Part shown: one piece after another, positions 8,194-17,685 of the stretch
Position numbering within the stretch: the first letter of the stretch is position 1
How the letters are laid out: each line of letters opens with the position of its first letter
Source: Streptomyces cathayae
GTDB taxonomy: Bacteria; Actinomycetota; Actinomycetes; Streptomycetales; Streptomycetaceae
Reading direction: 5' to 3'
DNA length: 64,000 nucleotides
Assembly (NCBI RefSeq): GCF_029760955.1
Contig: NZ_CP121682.1
Location: forward strand, 4,960,001 to 5,024,000
Made by a program: the position numbers and the translations under genes
Notes under the pieces: generated by a model
The model's database searches: none
Told to the model about the DNA's origin: nothing
The model's input: the letters and a program-made list of their open reading frames with translations, nothing else

Positions 8194-11142
8194 TCACGCA
8201 CTCGTGTCGTCACGGTCGATGATCGCAGCTTCCGCCCTGGTCGAGTCGATCGCACGGAACCGCACCAAGGCACGGTCACCCCGCGCCGTCGACGGCGGTG
8301 CGACGAAGGCGAAGGCCATGACCAGGTCGCGCGGATCCACCGAACCGTCGGACAGGATCCGGGGCTCGGATTCCACCACGGGATAGAGCACCAGCGCACC
8401 CCGACGGGGACGGACGAGTTCCTCGACAGCGGCGTTTCCCGCCAGATGCGAGGCCCCTGCCAGGCGCGTCACCGCGGCGACGTGCTTCGGATCACGGATC
8501 GCGCCGAACAGCGGGCCGCGGCGGCGCTTACGGCGGGCGAGGGAGAAGGGGCCGTGTCCCAGAATGCGTGCCTCGTTCCGGCGGGCGGACGTCTGTGTCG
8601 GAGCGATCACGACCCAGTCGTCGATCGTGCCGTCTTCCCGCCCGGCGTCCAGCAGGAACTCCAGGTGGGGCGAGAACTGCCCCGGGACGGACCAGCGCAG
8701 GTCGCACAGCACCGTGAGCAGGTCTTGATGCGACATCGTGCCCACCCGTGCCTCGTACTGCGGACCGCCGTCCACGCCGAGCGAGACGGAGGTGTCCGAC
8801 AGGGCTTCGAAGACCGGCTCCCAGCACTCCGTGTTGTGGCGCAGGGCGTGGGGGTCCTCGGGGTAGGCCGTGGGCTCCTCCCAGACTCCCGGCGACCGTA
8901 CCTCCACCAGCTGCGCGTTGAACATCTTGTTCCGCGCCGACGGCTTCACCCACGGCAGATGCTGAGCCACCAGCGGGGGTATCTGGGCGGGGGTGACCTG
9001 GGGGCGGCCGTTCACCATAGGGGCGTAGCGGGCCAGTTCGGTGCGGAAGAGTTCCTCGTCGCGGCAGATCGCCTCGAAGGCCTCGTACAGGTCGACCGTC
9101 CTGGCGTTGCGGCCACGGCCGAGAGTCTCCTCCCGGCCGATGTAGAGACGGACGAGGTCGCGGTACCCGGGCCGGAAGCCGAACCAGCGACCCATCTGCA
9201 TCAGGGTGTCGGCCTGCTGCGTCGTGCGGCGGTAATACGTGATCGTCAGGCCCTCGACCGTGAAGCCGCGGGACAGCTTCGTGCCACCGACCAGGATCTT
9301 CCAGACGTTCGGGGTGCGATCGAAGTCCAGGTCGGGCTGGGAGTAGTCACGTTCGCTGGCGCCGTTGACGACGATCACCGGTGTGCCGCCCTTGTTGATG
9401 AGACGGCGGGCCTCGAAGACGTACGGCTTCAGATCTGCGTACGTCGTGGGGGTGGGCAAGGAACTGGCCGCGTGGGTCCGGAAGTCCTTCTCGAAGAGTG
9501 ACGCCAGACGTGCGTGCCCCTGAGAGCCCGTGTACGAGGCGTTGTGCCACATGGTGTTGATGCGCAGGGCGAGCGCGGTGTGTTCGGCCATGCGGACCGA
9601 TTCGTGCACGAGCATCGTGTGGTGACGGAACGGACCGTCGGGGGTCCCGTGGTCGGCGCGGTAGAGCTTGAGAGCACCTGTGAGGACGAAGGCGTCCAGA
9701 GCTTCCTGGAGGCGGTCTCCTGCGGAGTCGTAGATGCCTCGGACGTGCTTCTTCTCGGCCCCGCCCTCGGTTTCGCCGTCGTCGACGCCGTCGAGGTCGT
9801 GGAAGTCCTGGACGCCCATGTAGCCGCTGGGGCGAGGGAGGGAGATCAGGAAGTCCTGCGGGAAGATGTTCTCCTCGTCACCGGGGTCGATGAAGACGTT
9901 GGCAAAGGGGGTCGCGGTGTAGCCCACGTACTGGGCTCGCGGCAGCAGACCCAGAAGCTTGGAGATCAAGCCGTTGATGGCCGTCCGCTCGATTCTTCCC
10001 TCCTCCCACTTCTTCGGGTTCGAGGTGTTCACGGAGGCCTGGTCGGACTCGTCGTCGATGATGAGGGTCGGCAGCTCCCCCAGGATCCCGTGGATCTGCT
10101 TGAGGTCCTTGACGAGCTTCGTGAGGACGGCCTTGTTCTTCTTCACCACGAGGATCCGCGCTGCGGTGTGGTGAAGGTTCGCCGAGTCATGCAGTGGCCG
10201 GGTGGGGACACGCTTCTCGAACTCCAGGGCCCGGATGCCCTGGGCCAGGCTCTTGTAGTCGTTGTCGCGTGTGGTCAGGCGCTCGATGTCGAACGCACCG
10301 AGCGTGGAGGGACGGCCGCCGTGCCGGACGAACTCCGACCAGTCCTCGTCGTCACCCACGTAGTCCACGCCGACCAGGGAGTCCACATCTGTGACATCCG
10401 CGCCCCGCAGGATGTTCTCCTGGCCGATCAGCTCCATGTCTAGGCGCCTCTGGGTCTGGGCGCGCAGCAGGTTGAGGGTGCCCCCCAGGACGATGACGAG
10501 ACGGTATCCGGCATCGATGGCCTTGGCGGCCACGCCGGTGAAGTTCGCCGTCTTGCCGGACTGGACGTAGCCGACGACCAGGCCCTTCGCCTGGCGGGCC
10601 GCCGGCTGTTCGGGGTCGGCGAGGCGCTCGACGACTGCCAGGCTCGCCTGGTCGAGACTGGCGATGGCGGCCTCGGACCAGCCCTTGTCGCGGAGCTTCC
10701 GCTCGTACGCCGTCCAGTAGAAGGACCTGGCCGCCGCGCGTTCAGGGGTGTACCACGGGGTGAATTCCCGGGTGATCACCGTTGCGCCGGGCACCTTCGC
10801 CACGGGTACGGCCTCGTCCAGGAGCTTGCACAGCTCACTTCCGAACCGGAGCCGTTCGTAGACCACCGCTCGCCGTTCGTCGGTGCGCGCCGGGGAGCCC
10901 GCGCCCCACTGCGGGTTCTCCGCGAAGTCCCAGGCGGTCAGGTGGCGGCCCCACAGAGCGGCCAGTGCGTCGTCACCACCGATGAGAAGGGAGCGGAACA
11001 ACTCCTCGCCCAGGTCCGCGTCCGGGTGAGACTCGTCCGCGGCGAGCGCTGCCCAGCGCTCGAAGTGACGTGGCATGCTGCCCATCCCCGCCAGCGCGGA
11101 GGTGTGGATGTCGAGGAGCACACCGGAGGAAGTGTCGGTCAT
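8194..11142 (-). CDS. Z1-domain superfamily 2 helicase-like ATPase
   Basis: 982 residues from ATG 11142 with a good GAGGACA site. Helicase-type motifs are visible: Walker A GYVQSGKT at 191-198, a DEAD-like IIDDESDQASVN in the middle, motif III-like GYTATPFANVFI, and a C-terminal Z1 signature containing LVGGTKLSRGFTVEGLTITY and QMGRWFGFRPGYRDLVRLYI. The Z1 domain is known almost only from predicted restriction/defence operons with MORC or MutL-like ATPases. It probably translocates on DNA and couples recognition by MORC to cleavage. MORC lies upstream (53 bases) and Vsr downstream (12 bases). Confidence 0.93.
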   Translation of the reverse strand: MTDTSSGVLLDIHTSALAGMGSMPRHFERWAALAADESHPDADLGEELFRSLLIGGDDALAALWGRHLTAWDFAENPQWGAGSPARTDERRAVVYERLRFGSELCKLLDEAVPVAKVPGATVITREFTPWYTPERAAARSFYWTAYERKLRDKGWSEAAIASLDQASLAVVERLADPEQPAARQAKGLVVGYVQSGKTANFTGVAAKAIDAGYRLVIVLGGTLNLLRAQTQRRLDMELIGQENILRGADVTDVDSLVGVDYVGDDEDWSEFVRHGGRPSTLGAFDIERLTTRDNDYKSLAQGIRALEFEKRVPTRPLHDSANLHHTAARILVVKKNKAVLTKLVKDLKQIHGILGELPTLIIDDESDQASVNTSNPKKWEEGRIERTAINGLISKLLGLLPRAQYVGYTATPFANVFIDPGDEENIFPQDFLISLPRPSGYMGVQDFHDLDGVDDGETEGGAEKKHVRGIYDSAGDRLQEALDAFVLTGALKLYRADHGTPDGPFRHHTMLVHESVRMAEHTALALRINTMWHNASYTGSQGHARLASLFEKDFRTHAASSLPTPTTYADLKPYVFEARRLINKGGTPVIVVNGASERDYSQPDLDFDRTPNVWKILVGGTKLSRGFTVEGLTITYYRRTTQQADTLMQMGRWFGFRPGYRDLVRLYIGREETLGRGRNARTVDLYEAFEAICRDEELFRTELARYAPMVNGRPQVTPAQIPPLVAQHLPWVKPSARNKMFNAQLVEVRSPGVWEEPTAYPEDPHALRHNTECWEPVFEALSDTSVSLGVDGGPQYEARVGTMSHQDLLTVLCDLRWSVPGQFSPHLEFLLDAGREDGTIDDWVVIAPTQTSARRNEARILGHGPFSLARRKRRRGPLFGAIRDPKHVAAVTRLAGASHLAGNAAVEELVRPRRGALVLYPVVESEPRILSDGSVDPRDLVMAFAFVAPPSTARGDRALVRFRAIDSTRAEAAIIDRDDTSA

Positions 11143-11195
11143 CTCTTGTCCTCAGTCAGGGGCCGGAGCGGGCCAGGAGCGAGAGCGGTACCGGA

Positions 11196-12749
11196 TCAGT
11201 CGGTCGCCTGGTCACGGCGGTCGCGGTGCGCACCTGCCGCTGCCAGGAGGATGGTGTTCCAGTAGTCCACTCGGTCCTGGCGGCCACGCTCCCAGCGTCC
11301 GAGACCGAAGCAGTCCTCGAGCAGCAGGTACAGCAAGGTCTTCGTGACGGGGGCGTCGTTGCTTCCGCCGCGACGGCCGTCGTTGAAGTCGCTGCGGAAG
11401 GCCTTGTTGAGGAGGACGGTGTTGTTCTCGCGGTCGAGGTCGAAGAACTTGTCACCGGGAAGCGAGACCCAGGTGAACGAGATGGGCTCTTCCCCCGGCT
11501 TCTCGGGCAGCTCCTCCTTGACGACCCGCTTGATCTTCGGGTCCATCCCCTTACCCGGGAGCGTCACGGGCTTGCGGACGACCTCCGTGCGCTTCGCGCC
11601 CTCCCGGTAGGCGGCCTCGGCGTCGCCGAGGTACCCGTGAAAGGTGTTTCCGGAGGCGTCCACGGCTTTCTCGACGCCGAGCGTGAAGGCGGGCGTGACG
11701 GTGACGTTCTCCTTCTTCACGTCGAGGCTCAGGACCCTGTTCTCGCGGGGTGGGAGGTCGACGGCCACGCGAGCGAGAGCGAGGTGTCCCTCAGGGTTGC
11801 GAAGACCGTTCCAGCCGCCGGCCTGGACAAGGCGGTCGTTGCGGTAGAAGTAGAAGCCCTGACGGTCGGCGAGGGGGCCGATCTGCCGGAACCCGGCCTG
11901 CTTCGACTTGGCGGGCCAGATGTGCGCGGTCAGTTCGACGTCCCCCAGGCCCTCCACGGGGGCCGTGAACGTACGGGGGTAGCGCGGCTTGCCCGGGACC
12001 TTGTAACCGAAGGGGTCCAGCGCCTCGACGGCGATGTGGTCGACTTCCTCGCCGAGTGCCCCTTCGCCACTGCTGACGTCCCACACGGCGATGTCGAGCT
12101 TGAGGCCGTTCTGGAGGAACCTGTGCAGGTAGAGCCCGAGGTGCGTTTCCAGGCGGGCGATCGCCTTGGACAGGTAGTGGTCGCTCTGGCCGGCGGTCAC
12201 CGTTTCGAAGGCCCGCACCTGGTCCCAGCGCACGATCGTGCCGTGCCACTCGATGACGCCGTCGTAGCGGTCCACGAGTTCCTGCGCGTAGCGCGGGTCG
12301 ACGGTGTCACAGCGGAAGCCGTCCTCGATGCCCTCGGCAGTGAGACGGCGTCCTGCGGTCCGGCTGCGCTTGGTCCGGCTGACCACGGTCAGGGATGCCG
12401 CGTGGGACAGTGAGGCGGCCTTCAGGCCCGTGCCGTACAGGCCGAGGGCGCTCTCGCCGTAGTCGCGGCGCCGTCCCACCGTCATGGCGGCGTCCAGGCC
12501 GGGATCGTCCATGCCCTTGCCGTTGTCGATGACCAGCAGGGTAAGGATGCGCTTGGCGTCCCGCAGGAAGTGCACGACGATCTTGTCGGCGCCGGCATCG
12601 ATCGAGTTGTCGATCAGGTCGGCCACGGCGACCTCGAAGCCGTACCCCTGATTGGTCAGAGCCTTGCCGTAGCCGGCATCGGGTGGCAGGTGGGTGCTAC
12701 TGGTCGTGGGGACCTCGTACTGCCAGACGGTGCCGGGCTCGTAAGGCAT
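11196..12749 (-). CDS. MORC-type GHKL ATPase of defence operon
   Basis: 517 residues; start ATG 12749 is chosen because GAGGAC precedes it, and the frame upstream is non-protein-like. GHKL motifs are textbook: N-box FEVAVADLIDNSIDAGA at 38-54, G1 VIDNGKGMDD at 73-82, G2 LGLYGTGLKAASLSHA at 102-117. The rest is the S5-like transducer and an unassigned C-terminal part. Bacterial MORC ATPases are known to cluster with Z1, Vsr and cytosine methylases; dimerising DNA-clamp behaviour is inferred from the family. It is first in the minus-strand operon, so its upstream region (12750-13049) should hold the operon promoter. Confidence 0.9.
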   Translation of the reverse strand: MPYEPGTVWQYEVPTTSSTHLPPDAGYGKALTNQGYGFEVAVADLIDNSIDAGADKIVVHFLRDAKRILTLLVIDNGKGMDDPGLDAAMTVGRRRDYGESALGLYGTGLKAASLSHAASLTVVSRTKRSRTAGRRLTAEGIEDGFRCDTVDPRYAQELVDRYDGVIEWHGTIVRWDQVRAFETVTAGQSDHYLSKAIARLETHLGLYLHRFLQNGLKLDIAVWDVSSGEGALGEEVDHIAVEALDPFGYKVPGKPRYPRTFTAPVEGLGDVELTAHIWPAKSKQAGFRQIGPLADRQGFYFYRNDRLVQAGGWNGLRNPEGHLALARVAVDLPPRENRVLSLDVKKENVTVTPAFTLGVEKAVDASGNTFHGYLGDAEAAYREGAKRTEVVRKPVTLPGKGMDPKIKRVVKEELPEKPGEEPISFTWVSLPGDKFFDLDRENNTVLLNKAFRSDFNDGRRGGSNDAPVTKTLLYLLLEDCFGLGRWERGRQDRVDYWNTILLAAAGAHRDRRDQATD

Positions 12750-13049
12750 TGTGCGTCCTCGAATACACGGGTCCGGGCCTGCCTGGTGAGAGGCGGCCCT
12801 CGGGGTCGGGCTGGTTCGTGTGACCGTACTGCAAAGGTCGGACATGGAGGCGGTTGGGTGGTGAAGCTGGGGGATTAGTCCCAAAGCTGTCGAGTGGGTG
12901 CTGGACCGGAACCCCCGGGGGATAGACGGCCAATGCGGTTGCTTCGGTTGCGTTTCGGCTTCGCCGCCGCAGGCGCTCGTCGCCGTCGTCCGCGGCTGCC
13001 AGGCCCCGGGATACACTGCTCCGCTCCACCCCGACCGGAGGTCAACTCA

Positions 13050-13580
13050 GTGTTATCCGCACGGGTACTTGTCGGTGCTCCGTTGGTTCTGGTGATCCTC
13101 TCCCTGTCCGGCTGCTCTTTTCTCTGGAGCTGCACCGACACGACGGCGGAGCGCGGTGAGGCCGGTGTGAGGGTGCAGGTCGAGGACACGTCGGGGCGGC
13201 CTCTCGGCGTCACCGCCGAGGTCGTCGGCTGGAGCCTTGAACCCCATCCGCAATTGCCCTCCGAAGGCGACCAGGTCCGCTTCCGCTTCCGCTTCGACGG
13301 CGCCGACGAATATTCCGGCCCCGCCGTGGACGTCTGCGCGGTCGACAAGGAGCGCGTGGTGTTGGGGTGTCAGACGGTTTACTCGTACCAGGCGTTCGGA
13401 CCGGCCGACGATCCCCTCACGGGCGACGAATGGCTTGCCGTCGAGCACCCTGAGCAGGTTGCTGAAGTGCTGTTCATCCCCAACGACCAGTCCTACGACG
13501 GACGAACCTGCGAGCAGGACATCAAGGACGGTGGCGGGGAGCATCCTCCGGAACTACCCAGCAGGGGGGACCAGTTGTAG
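13050..13580 (+). CDS. Putative secreted lipoprotein
   Basis: 176 residues from GTG 13050, eight bases after a perfect GGAGG (13037-13041). The N-terminus is a short signal with lipobox LSLSGC, so the mature protein should be anchored to the outer face of the membrane at the Cys. The mature part is beta-rich with several Cys (WSC, DVCAVD, LGCQ, TCEQD) and an acidic tail. No family is recognised. It diverges from the MORC operon and is probably not part of it. Confidence 0.8.
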   Translation: MLSARVLVGAPLVLVILSLSGCSFLWSCTDTTAERGEAGVRVQVEDTSGRPLGVTAEVVGWSLEPHPQLPSEGDQVRFRFRFDGADEYSGPAVDVCAVDKERVVLGCQTVYSYQAFGPADDPLTGDEWLAVEHPEQVAEVLFIPNDQSYDGRTCEQDIKDGGGEHPPELPSRGDQL

Positions 13581-13989
13581 GGAGGTCAAGGCGGTTGAGC
13601 GCGAGGCACGGGTCTGCCGGCGCCCCGGTGTTCGCGCTGTCCGGTGGTCCGGTGGTCCGGTTGTGCGCCCATCACCCCGGCTCGACCGGCCCCACCGGAG
13701 GCAAGCAGCCCGGACATGATCGAGCGGTTCGGTCGGCGAGTTCCGGCAGGTGCGACGCTCGGTGTGCGCTCTGCGTCGTCCCGCGGACCCGTCCCTCCCA
13801 GGGCCGCGGAAATCCATGGGCGGACCCGCGGAAGAACGCGTACTGTGTGGCTCCACGCCCTGAGACGGATGGAAGGAGGCGAGTGCCGTGCGGTTCACAC
13901 CTTTCCAGCGCTCCCTCTTCCGCTGTCCCGGCGTGGTTCGTCACTTCTGACCGGGAGCGCTCCGAGCAGCCTGTATCCCGGAGGAATCC
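13581..13989. other. Gene-free stretch before acetyltransferase gene
   Basis: 409 bases with only Arg/Pro-rich shadow frames. It contains a short tandem array of the 9-mer GGTCCGGTG (about 13639-13662). At 13952-13965 CGGGAGCGCTCCGA matches 12 of 14 positions of the CebR consensus. No gene is supported. Confidence 0.5.
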
Positions 13990-14889
13990 ATGACCGATCC
14001 GGTCATCCGCGCGCTCACCGCGAGCGACGCCCGTCTCTTCGACCGACTCCCCGACCCACTGGGCGCCCGTGAAGGCCATCGGCGCACCCGGTTCCGCCCC
14101 GACTGGAAGCGCGTCGCCCTGCGCGACGGCGAGGTCGTCGCACGCGGCGCGTGGTGGGGCGGCCCCGACGACCCGGAGCCCCTCAACATCAACTGGTTCG
14201 ACGTGGCCGAGGGCGAGGAGGAGGCGGGGGCCGAACTCCTGCGCTCCGCCCCCTGGCAGGTCGAACTCGAGATCAACCTGCCTGCTGGCTGGCGGGACAA
14301 GCCCGACCTGCGCGCCGCCGCCGGGACACGGTTCGCCGCCGCACGGACCGCCGGGTACGAACTCCTGGTGGAACGCTTCCTGTACCGCTGGACCCTAAAG
14401 CGGGGTCTGCCCGAGCGGCCCGGACGCCTGCGCTTCAGCGCCGAACCCGACGACACCGTGTTCTTCGACGCGTTGCGCCGCATCCACTCCGTCACCCTGG
14501 ACGCCCACGCGCTCAGGGCCATCGAGGAGGGCGGCCTCGACCAGGCCGCCCAGGAGGAACTCGACTTCTTCCACTGGTGCCCCTCCCCACGGGAGTGGTG
14601 GCAGATCGCGCACACGCCGGAGGGCGACCTGGCGGGCATCCACATCCCGGCCCACAACCCTTCCGGCCCGACCATCGGCTTCATCGGAGTCGTTCCGGAA
14701 CAGCGTGGTCACGGCTACGCCTACGACCTGCTCACGGAGTGCACCCACTTCCTCGTCGAGGAGGGCGCGGAGTCCATCGGCGGAGGGACCGACCAGGGCA
14801 ACTTCCCCATGGCTGCGAACTTCGCCAAGGCCGGCTTCCCCGTGGTCAGCGAACGCATCAACTTCCACCCGGCGCGCCGAGCGGTTTAG
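13990..14889 (+). CDS. GNAT family N-acetyltransferase
   Basis: 299 residues, start ATG 13990 with GGAGGAA immediately upstream. The C-terminal half has the GNAT acetyl-CoA motif (IGFIGVVPEQRGHGYAYDLL, residues about 229-248) and the later asparagine-containing strand (NFPMAANFAKAGF). The N-terminal half is a diverged, GNAT-like region, as in two-domain members. Substrate unknown. Stands alone between gene-free regions. Confidence 0.85.
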   Translation: MTDPVIRALTASDARLFDRLPDPLGAREGHRRTRFRPDWKRVALRDGEVVARGAWWGGPDDPEPLNINWFDVAEGEEEAGAELLRSAPWQVELEINLPAGWRDKPDLRAAAGTRFAAARTAGYELLVERFLYRWTLKRGLPERPGRLRFSAEPDDTVFFDALRRIHSVTLDAHALRAIEEGGLDQAAQEELDFFHWCPSPREWWQIAHTPEGDLAGIHIPAHNPSGPTIGFIGVVPEQRGHGYAYDLLTECTHFLVEEGAESIGGGTDQGNFPMAANFAKAGFPVVSERINFHPARRAV

Positions 14890-15111
14890 CGAGGAGCAGC
14901 ACGCGGTGAGGGGTCCGGGTCCGAGGACGGGTCCGGATCCCTTGTCCGTGGCGTGTGGGACCTCTGCTGCGGTCGGCGGCCACCGTCTCGTCGTCGGTCC
15001 ACACGTCCAAGGACTCGCACGGTCTCGACGGGGGTGACGATGGTCAGCGCTGGGCCGGGCACATGTCTGATCGCGGTGGTTCGGTCCGGTGGCGGCTTCT
15101 ATGATCTGCAC

Positions 15112-15849
15112 ATGGCAACGAGACTCGTGCAGATCAACATGAAGGCCCGGGACGACTCCGTGCTCGGCCGGTTCTGGGCGGAGGTACTCGGGTGGGGTGT
15201 CGACAGCGAGGCGCCCGGTGTGACCAACCTCGAACCCGTGGGCTTCGCCTACCCCGACCCCGTGGCCGTCTGCATCGACATCGTCGCCCGCCCGGAACCC
15301 AAAACGGTGAAGAACCGGGTGCACCTCGATCTGGCCACCACCTCGACCGCTCATCAGGCGGAGTTGGCCGAGCGTCTGAAGGGCCTCGGCGCGACGCTCG
15401 CCGACGTGGGTCAGGGCGACGTCCCCTGGACGGTCATGGCCGACCCGGAGGGCAACGAGTTCTGTGTCCTGGAGCCCCGCCCGGTCTACCGGGACACCGG
15501 GCCGATCGCCGCGGTGGTGGTCGACTGCACCGACCCGCGGGCGATGGCCCGTTTCTGGGGCGAGGCGATGGACTGGACGCCGCACGAGGTCACCGACGAC
15601 CACGCGACCATGCGCTCCGCCCAGGGCGTCGGCCCCTACCTGGAGTTCCTCCGCACCCCTGACACCAAGAGCGGGTGGAACCGCGTCCACCTCGACGTCC
15701 GTCCCTACCCGGGTGACGACCCGGTGGCAGAGGAAGCCCGGCTGCGCGCCCTGGGCGCCACCGACCCCGGCATCGACCAGTCCGTGATCTCCTGGAGGAT
15801 CCTGGTCGACCCGGAGGGCAACGAGTTCTGCCTCCTCACCCCTCGCTGA
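15112..15849 (+). CDS. Two-domain VOC/glyoxalase-like protein
   Basis: 245 residues with two VOC modules, each ending in a matching VxDPEGNEFC strand (residues about 110-119 and 232-241). The corresponding DNA, 15441-15464 and 15807-15830, is a 24-bp exact direct repeat. VOC proteins bind metals or small molecules (glyoxalase, dioxygenase, resistance proteins); the substrate cannot be told. The start ATG 15112 has a weak ribosome site but matches the usual N-terminus. A truncated, recombined second copy lies at 23444-23741. Confidence 0.85.
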   Translation: MATRLVQINMKARDDSVLGRFWAEVLGWGVDSEAPGVTNLEPVGFAYPDPVAVCIDIVARPEPKTVKNRVHLDLATTSTAHQAELAERLKGLGATLADVGQGDVPWTVMADPEGNEFCVLEPRPVYRDTGPIAAVVVDCTDPRAMARFWGEAMDWTPHEVTDDHATMRSAQGVGPYLEFLRTPDTKSGWNRVHLDVRPYPGDDPVAEEARLRALGATDPGIDQSVISWRILVDPEGNEFCLLTPR

Positions 15850-15884
15850 CCCTGAGCAACGGCTCCGGCCGTTCGCGGGTCAGC
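15845..15884 (+). terminator. Stem-loop after VOC gene
   Basis: Arms GCTGACC (15845-15851, overlapping the stop) and GGTCAGC (15878-15884) enclose a second stem, AACGGC/GCCGTT. The same structure follows the second VOC copy near 23738-23777. Confidence 0.5.
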
Positions 15885-16047
15885 CGGCCGGGAGCGGAGG
15901 CCGGCGCGTTCAGGGTGGCGGGCGTATGCCTCGTTAAGGGTGAGCGCCTGCTGGTCGCGGATTTCCTCGGCGGGCCGAAGTGGACGGAGGAAGCATGTGT
16001 CGGCCGGTCCTCGGGTGTCGGCGCGCATGGTTGGAATGCTGGAACGG

Positions 16048-16896
16048 TCAGCCGCGTGCGGTCTCTTCGGCTGCCGGCGCCGGTGGGTCGTCGGCGGTGA
16101 TACGGGTCAGCAGCATGCGGGCTTCCCGGATACGAGGGTGGTCCGGATGCAGAGACCGCTCGCAGTCGGCCAGTGCCTCACGGGCCGCAGCTTCCGCCTC
16201 GCTCCGGTGCCCCAGGGCATGGAGGGCAACGGCCGTGCCCATCCCCAGACTCCCGCTCTGGCTCCGATACCCAGGCGGGGTGAGTCGGCGCGCCTCGGTG
16301 AGCGCTTCCCGGTACCGCCCCTGCCCGTTCAGGCTGCGTACCAGGCCGCAGTGCAGAGCAGCGACCATGCTCCCTTCGGCTCGGGGCAGATTCCCTCGGG
16401 CGATGGCCTCGGCCTCCTCGTAGCGGGCCTGCCCGCACAGGGCGTCGACCAGGTTGTCCAGCACGCACAATTCGATGCCCCACACCGGTACCAGATGCTT
16501 GAGGCGGGTCAGGTCGCGCAGTACTTCCAGCCCTTCGGCCTCCGCCTCTTCGTGGCGCCCCTCCTGGTTGAGAGCCATCATGTGGTTGCTCCGGACCATC
16601 AGCAGCAGCTCCCTTCCGGGACCGACCATTCCGTTCAGTTCTGCCGTGAGGGATTCCAGCTCGGCCAGCACCTGCGCCCCGCGCCCGTGGGCACAGGCCG
16701 CAGCCGTGGCCACGGCCCTGGCGTGCCATGCCACAGCAGTTCCCCGACCTCGCCTGCGCAGACGCCTCGATGCCGCCTCGAGCGCCCGGGCTCCGGCCTC
16801 GGCCTCCTCGTACTTGTCTTCCTGACATAGCTGACTGAGGCGTTCCAAGGCGGCCACTTCCCGTGAGCGGCCCCGTATCAACCGTGTGATCTTCAC
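16048..16896 (-). CDS. Tetratricopeptide-repeat protein
   Basis: 282 residues, almost entirely helical with TPR-like repeats (for example EDKYEEAEAGARALE, GRHEEAEAEGLEVLRD, ARYEEAEAIARGNLP, GRYREALTEARRL, GHRSEAEAAAREAL). No signal peptide or enzymatic domain. A protein-protein scaffold is likely; partners are not indicated by its neighbours. The start is GTG 16896 with a weak ribosome site; an internal start is possible. Confidence 0.75.
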   Translation of the reverse strand: MKITRLIRGRSREVAALERLSQLCQEDKYEEAEAGARALEAASRRLRRRGRGTAVAWHARAVATAAACAHGRGAQVLAELESLTAELNGMVGPGRELLLMVRSNHMMALNQEGRHEEAEAEGLEVLRDLTRLKHLVPVWGIELCVLDNLVDALCGQARYEEAEAIARGNLPRAEGSMVAALHCGLVRSLNGQGRYREALTEARRLTPPGYRSQSGSLGMGTAVALHALGHRSEAEAAAREALADCERSLHPDHPRIREARMLLTRITADDPPAPAAEETARG

Positions 16897-17126
16897 AGGC
16901 CGTGAGGTTACGGGAAGGCGTCCGACCAGACAGGTTCCGCTTGCGGCCGGCGGCCTTCTTTACCGTCGCCACTCCAGCCGAAGCACGCCGGCTGTCGATC
17001 CGGTGCAGACGGCGGATGCCGCGGAGGCGGAGCCAGCGGTTGGTGTTCGGCAGGGTCGGGGGCTGGAAACGGAGCAGCAGCCATCGCGCCGGTTCCCGAC
17101 CCTGCTGACAGCCGGACACACCGCGT

Positions 17127-17333
17127 CTATGCCTGCAGCCAGCGCCTCAGTGACTCGATCGTGTCCTCCGGTGGCGTGTTGAAGCACAGCCGGATCCAGG
17201 GCGCCTCCTCGGTGAGGACGTTGACCAGACGCTCGAACAGCAGGGTGTTCTCCGGCAGCATCCGTACGCCACCACCGATCATCGCGAAACCGAAAGCGTG
17301 CTTCTGAAGTTGCTCCCGGACGATCGCCGCCGC
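17127..17333 (-). pseudogene. Truncated duplicate of the gene at 25507-25920
   Basis: The last 65 or so codons match the C-terminal half of the 137-aa protein at 25507-25920 almost residue for residue (both read GGGVRMLPENTLLFERLVNV and end SLRRWLQA / ALRRWIQA). Upstream of about 17333 the similarity stops and the frame becomes Arg/Pro-rich. The 5' half is therefore missing and the piece is unlikely to be functional. Confidence 0.75.
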
Positions 17334-17633
17334 GCAGTCCGGCTTCGCCCCCGGGCAGGATCCGGAGACCCCCGACCCCGCCGAGGCGGCCCAGGACACG
17401 CCGGTCGCGCGCCGCACCGAACCCCCGGACGCGGCTCACCGGAGGCCGCACCGCGCACCGGCCCCCGCCCGCGTCGAGGACGTGCCAGGGGCGAAGACGG
17501 ATCCTCGGCACCACCGCCACCCGCGTCGACGGCTGGTGAGCGACACGGGACGGAGCGGCACGGCACACGGAGGGCGGGGGCGCGGCAGGCCCCCTTCTCC
17601 CGCTCTTGAACTCGCACCCCGGCAGGTCCACCA
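17334..17633. other. Upstream region of GH9 gene
   Basis: About 300 very GC-rich bases between the truncated duplicate and the CebR box. Only shadow frames are seen. It should contain the promoter of the cellulase gene, but no clear -35/-10 could be picked. Confidence 0.4.
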
Positions 17634-17647
17634 TGGGAGCGCTCCCA
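17634..17647. promoter_or_regulatory. CebR operator (perfect 14-bp palindrome)
   Basis: TGGGAGCGCTCCCA, identical to the Streptomyces CebR consensus, lies 39 bases upstream of the GH9 start codon. CebR is the LacI-family repressor released by cello-oligosaccharides. Its presence predicts cellobiose induction of this secreted cellulase. Confidence 0.9.
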
Positions 17648-17685
17648 GCATCCGGGAGCCCCCCGCAGTGACTCAGGAGCCGCTC

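Noticed and set aside
5376-12749. DISARM, BREX or canonical MZA assignment
   Set aside because: No DrmA/B, PglZ/BrxC, DUF4420 or AIPR gene is present; only MORC, Z1, Vsr and Dcm match a known set.
13952-13965. Second CebR operator
   Set aside because: CGGGAGCGCTCCGA deviates at two outer positions and precedes an acetyltransferase with no link to cellulose; kept only as a note.
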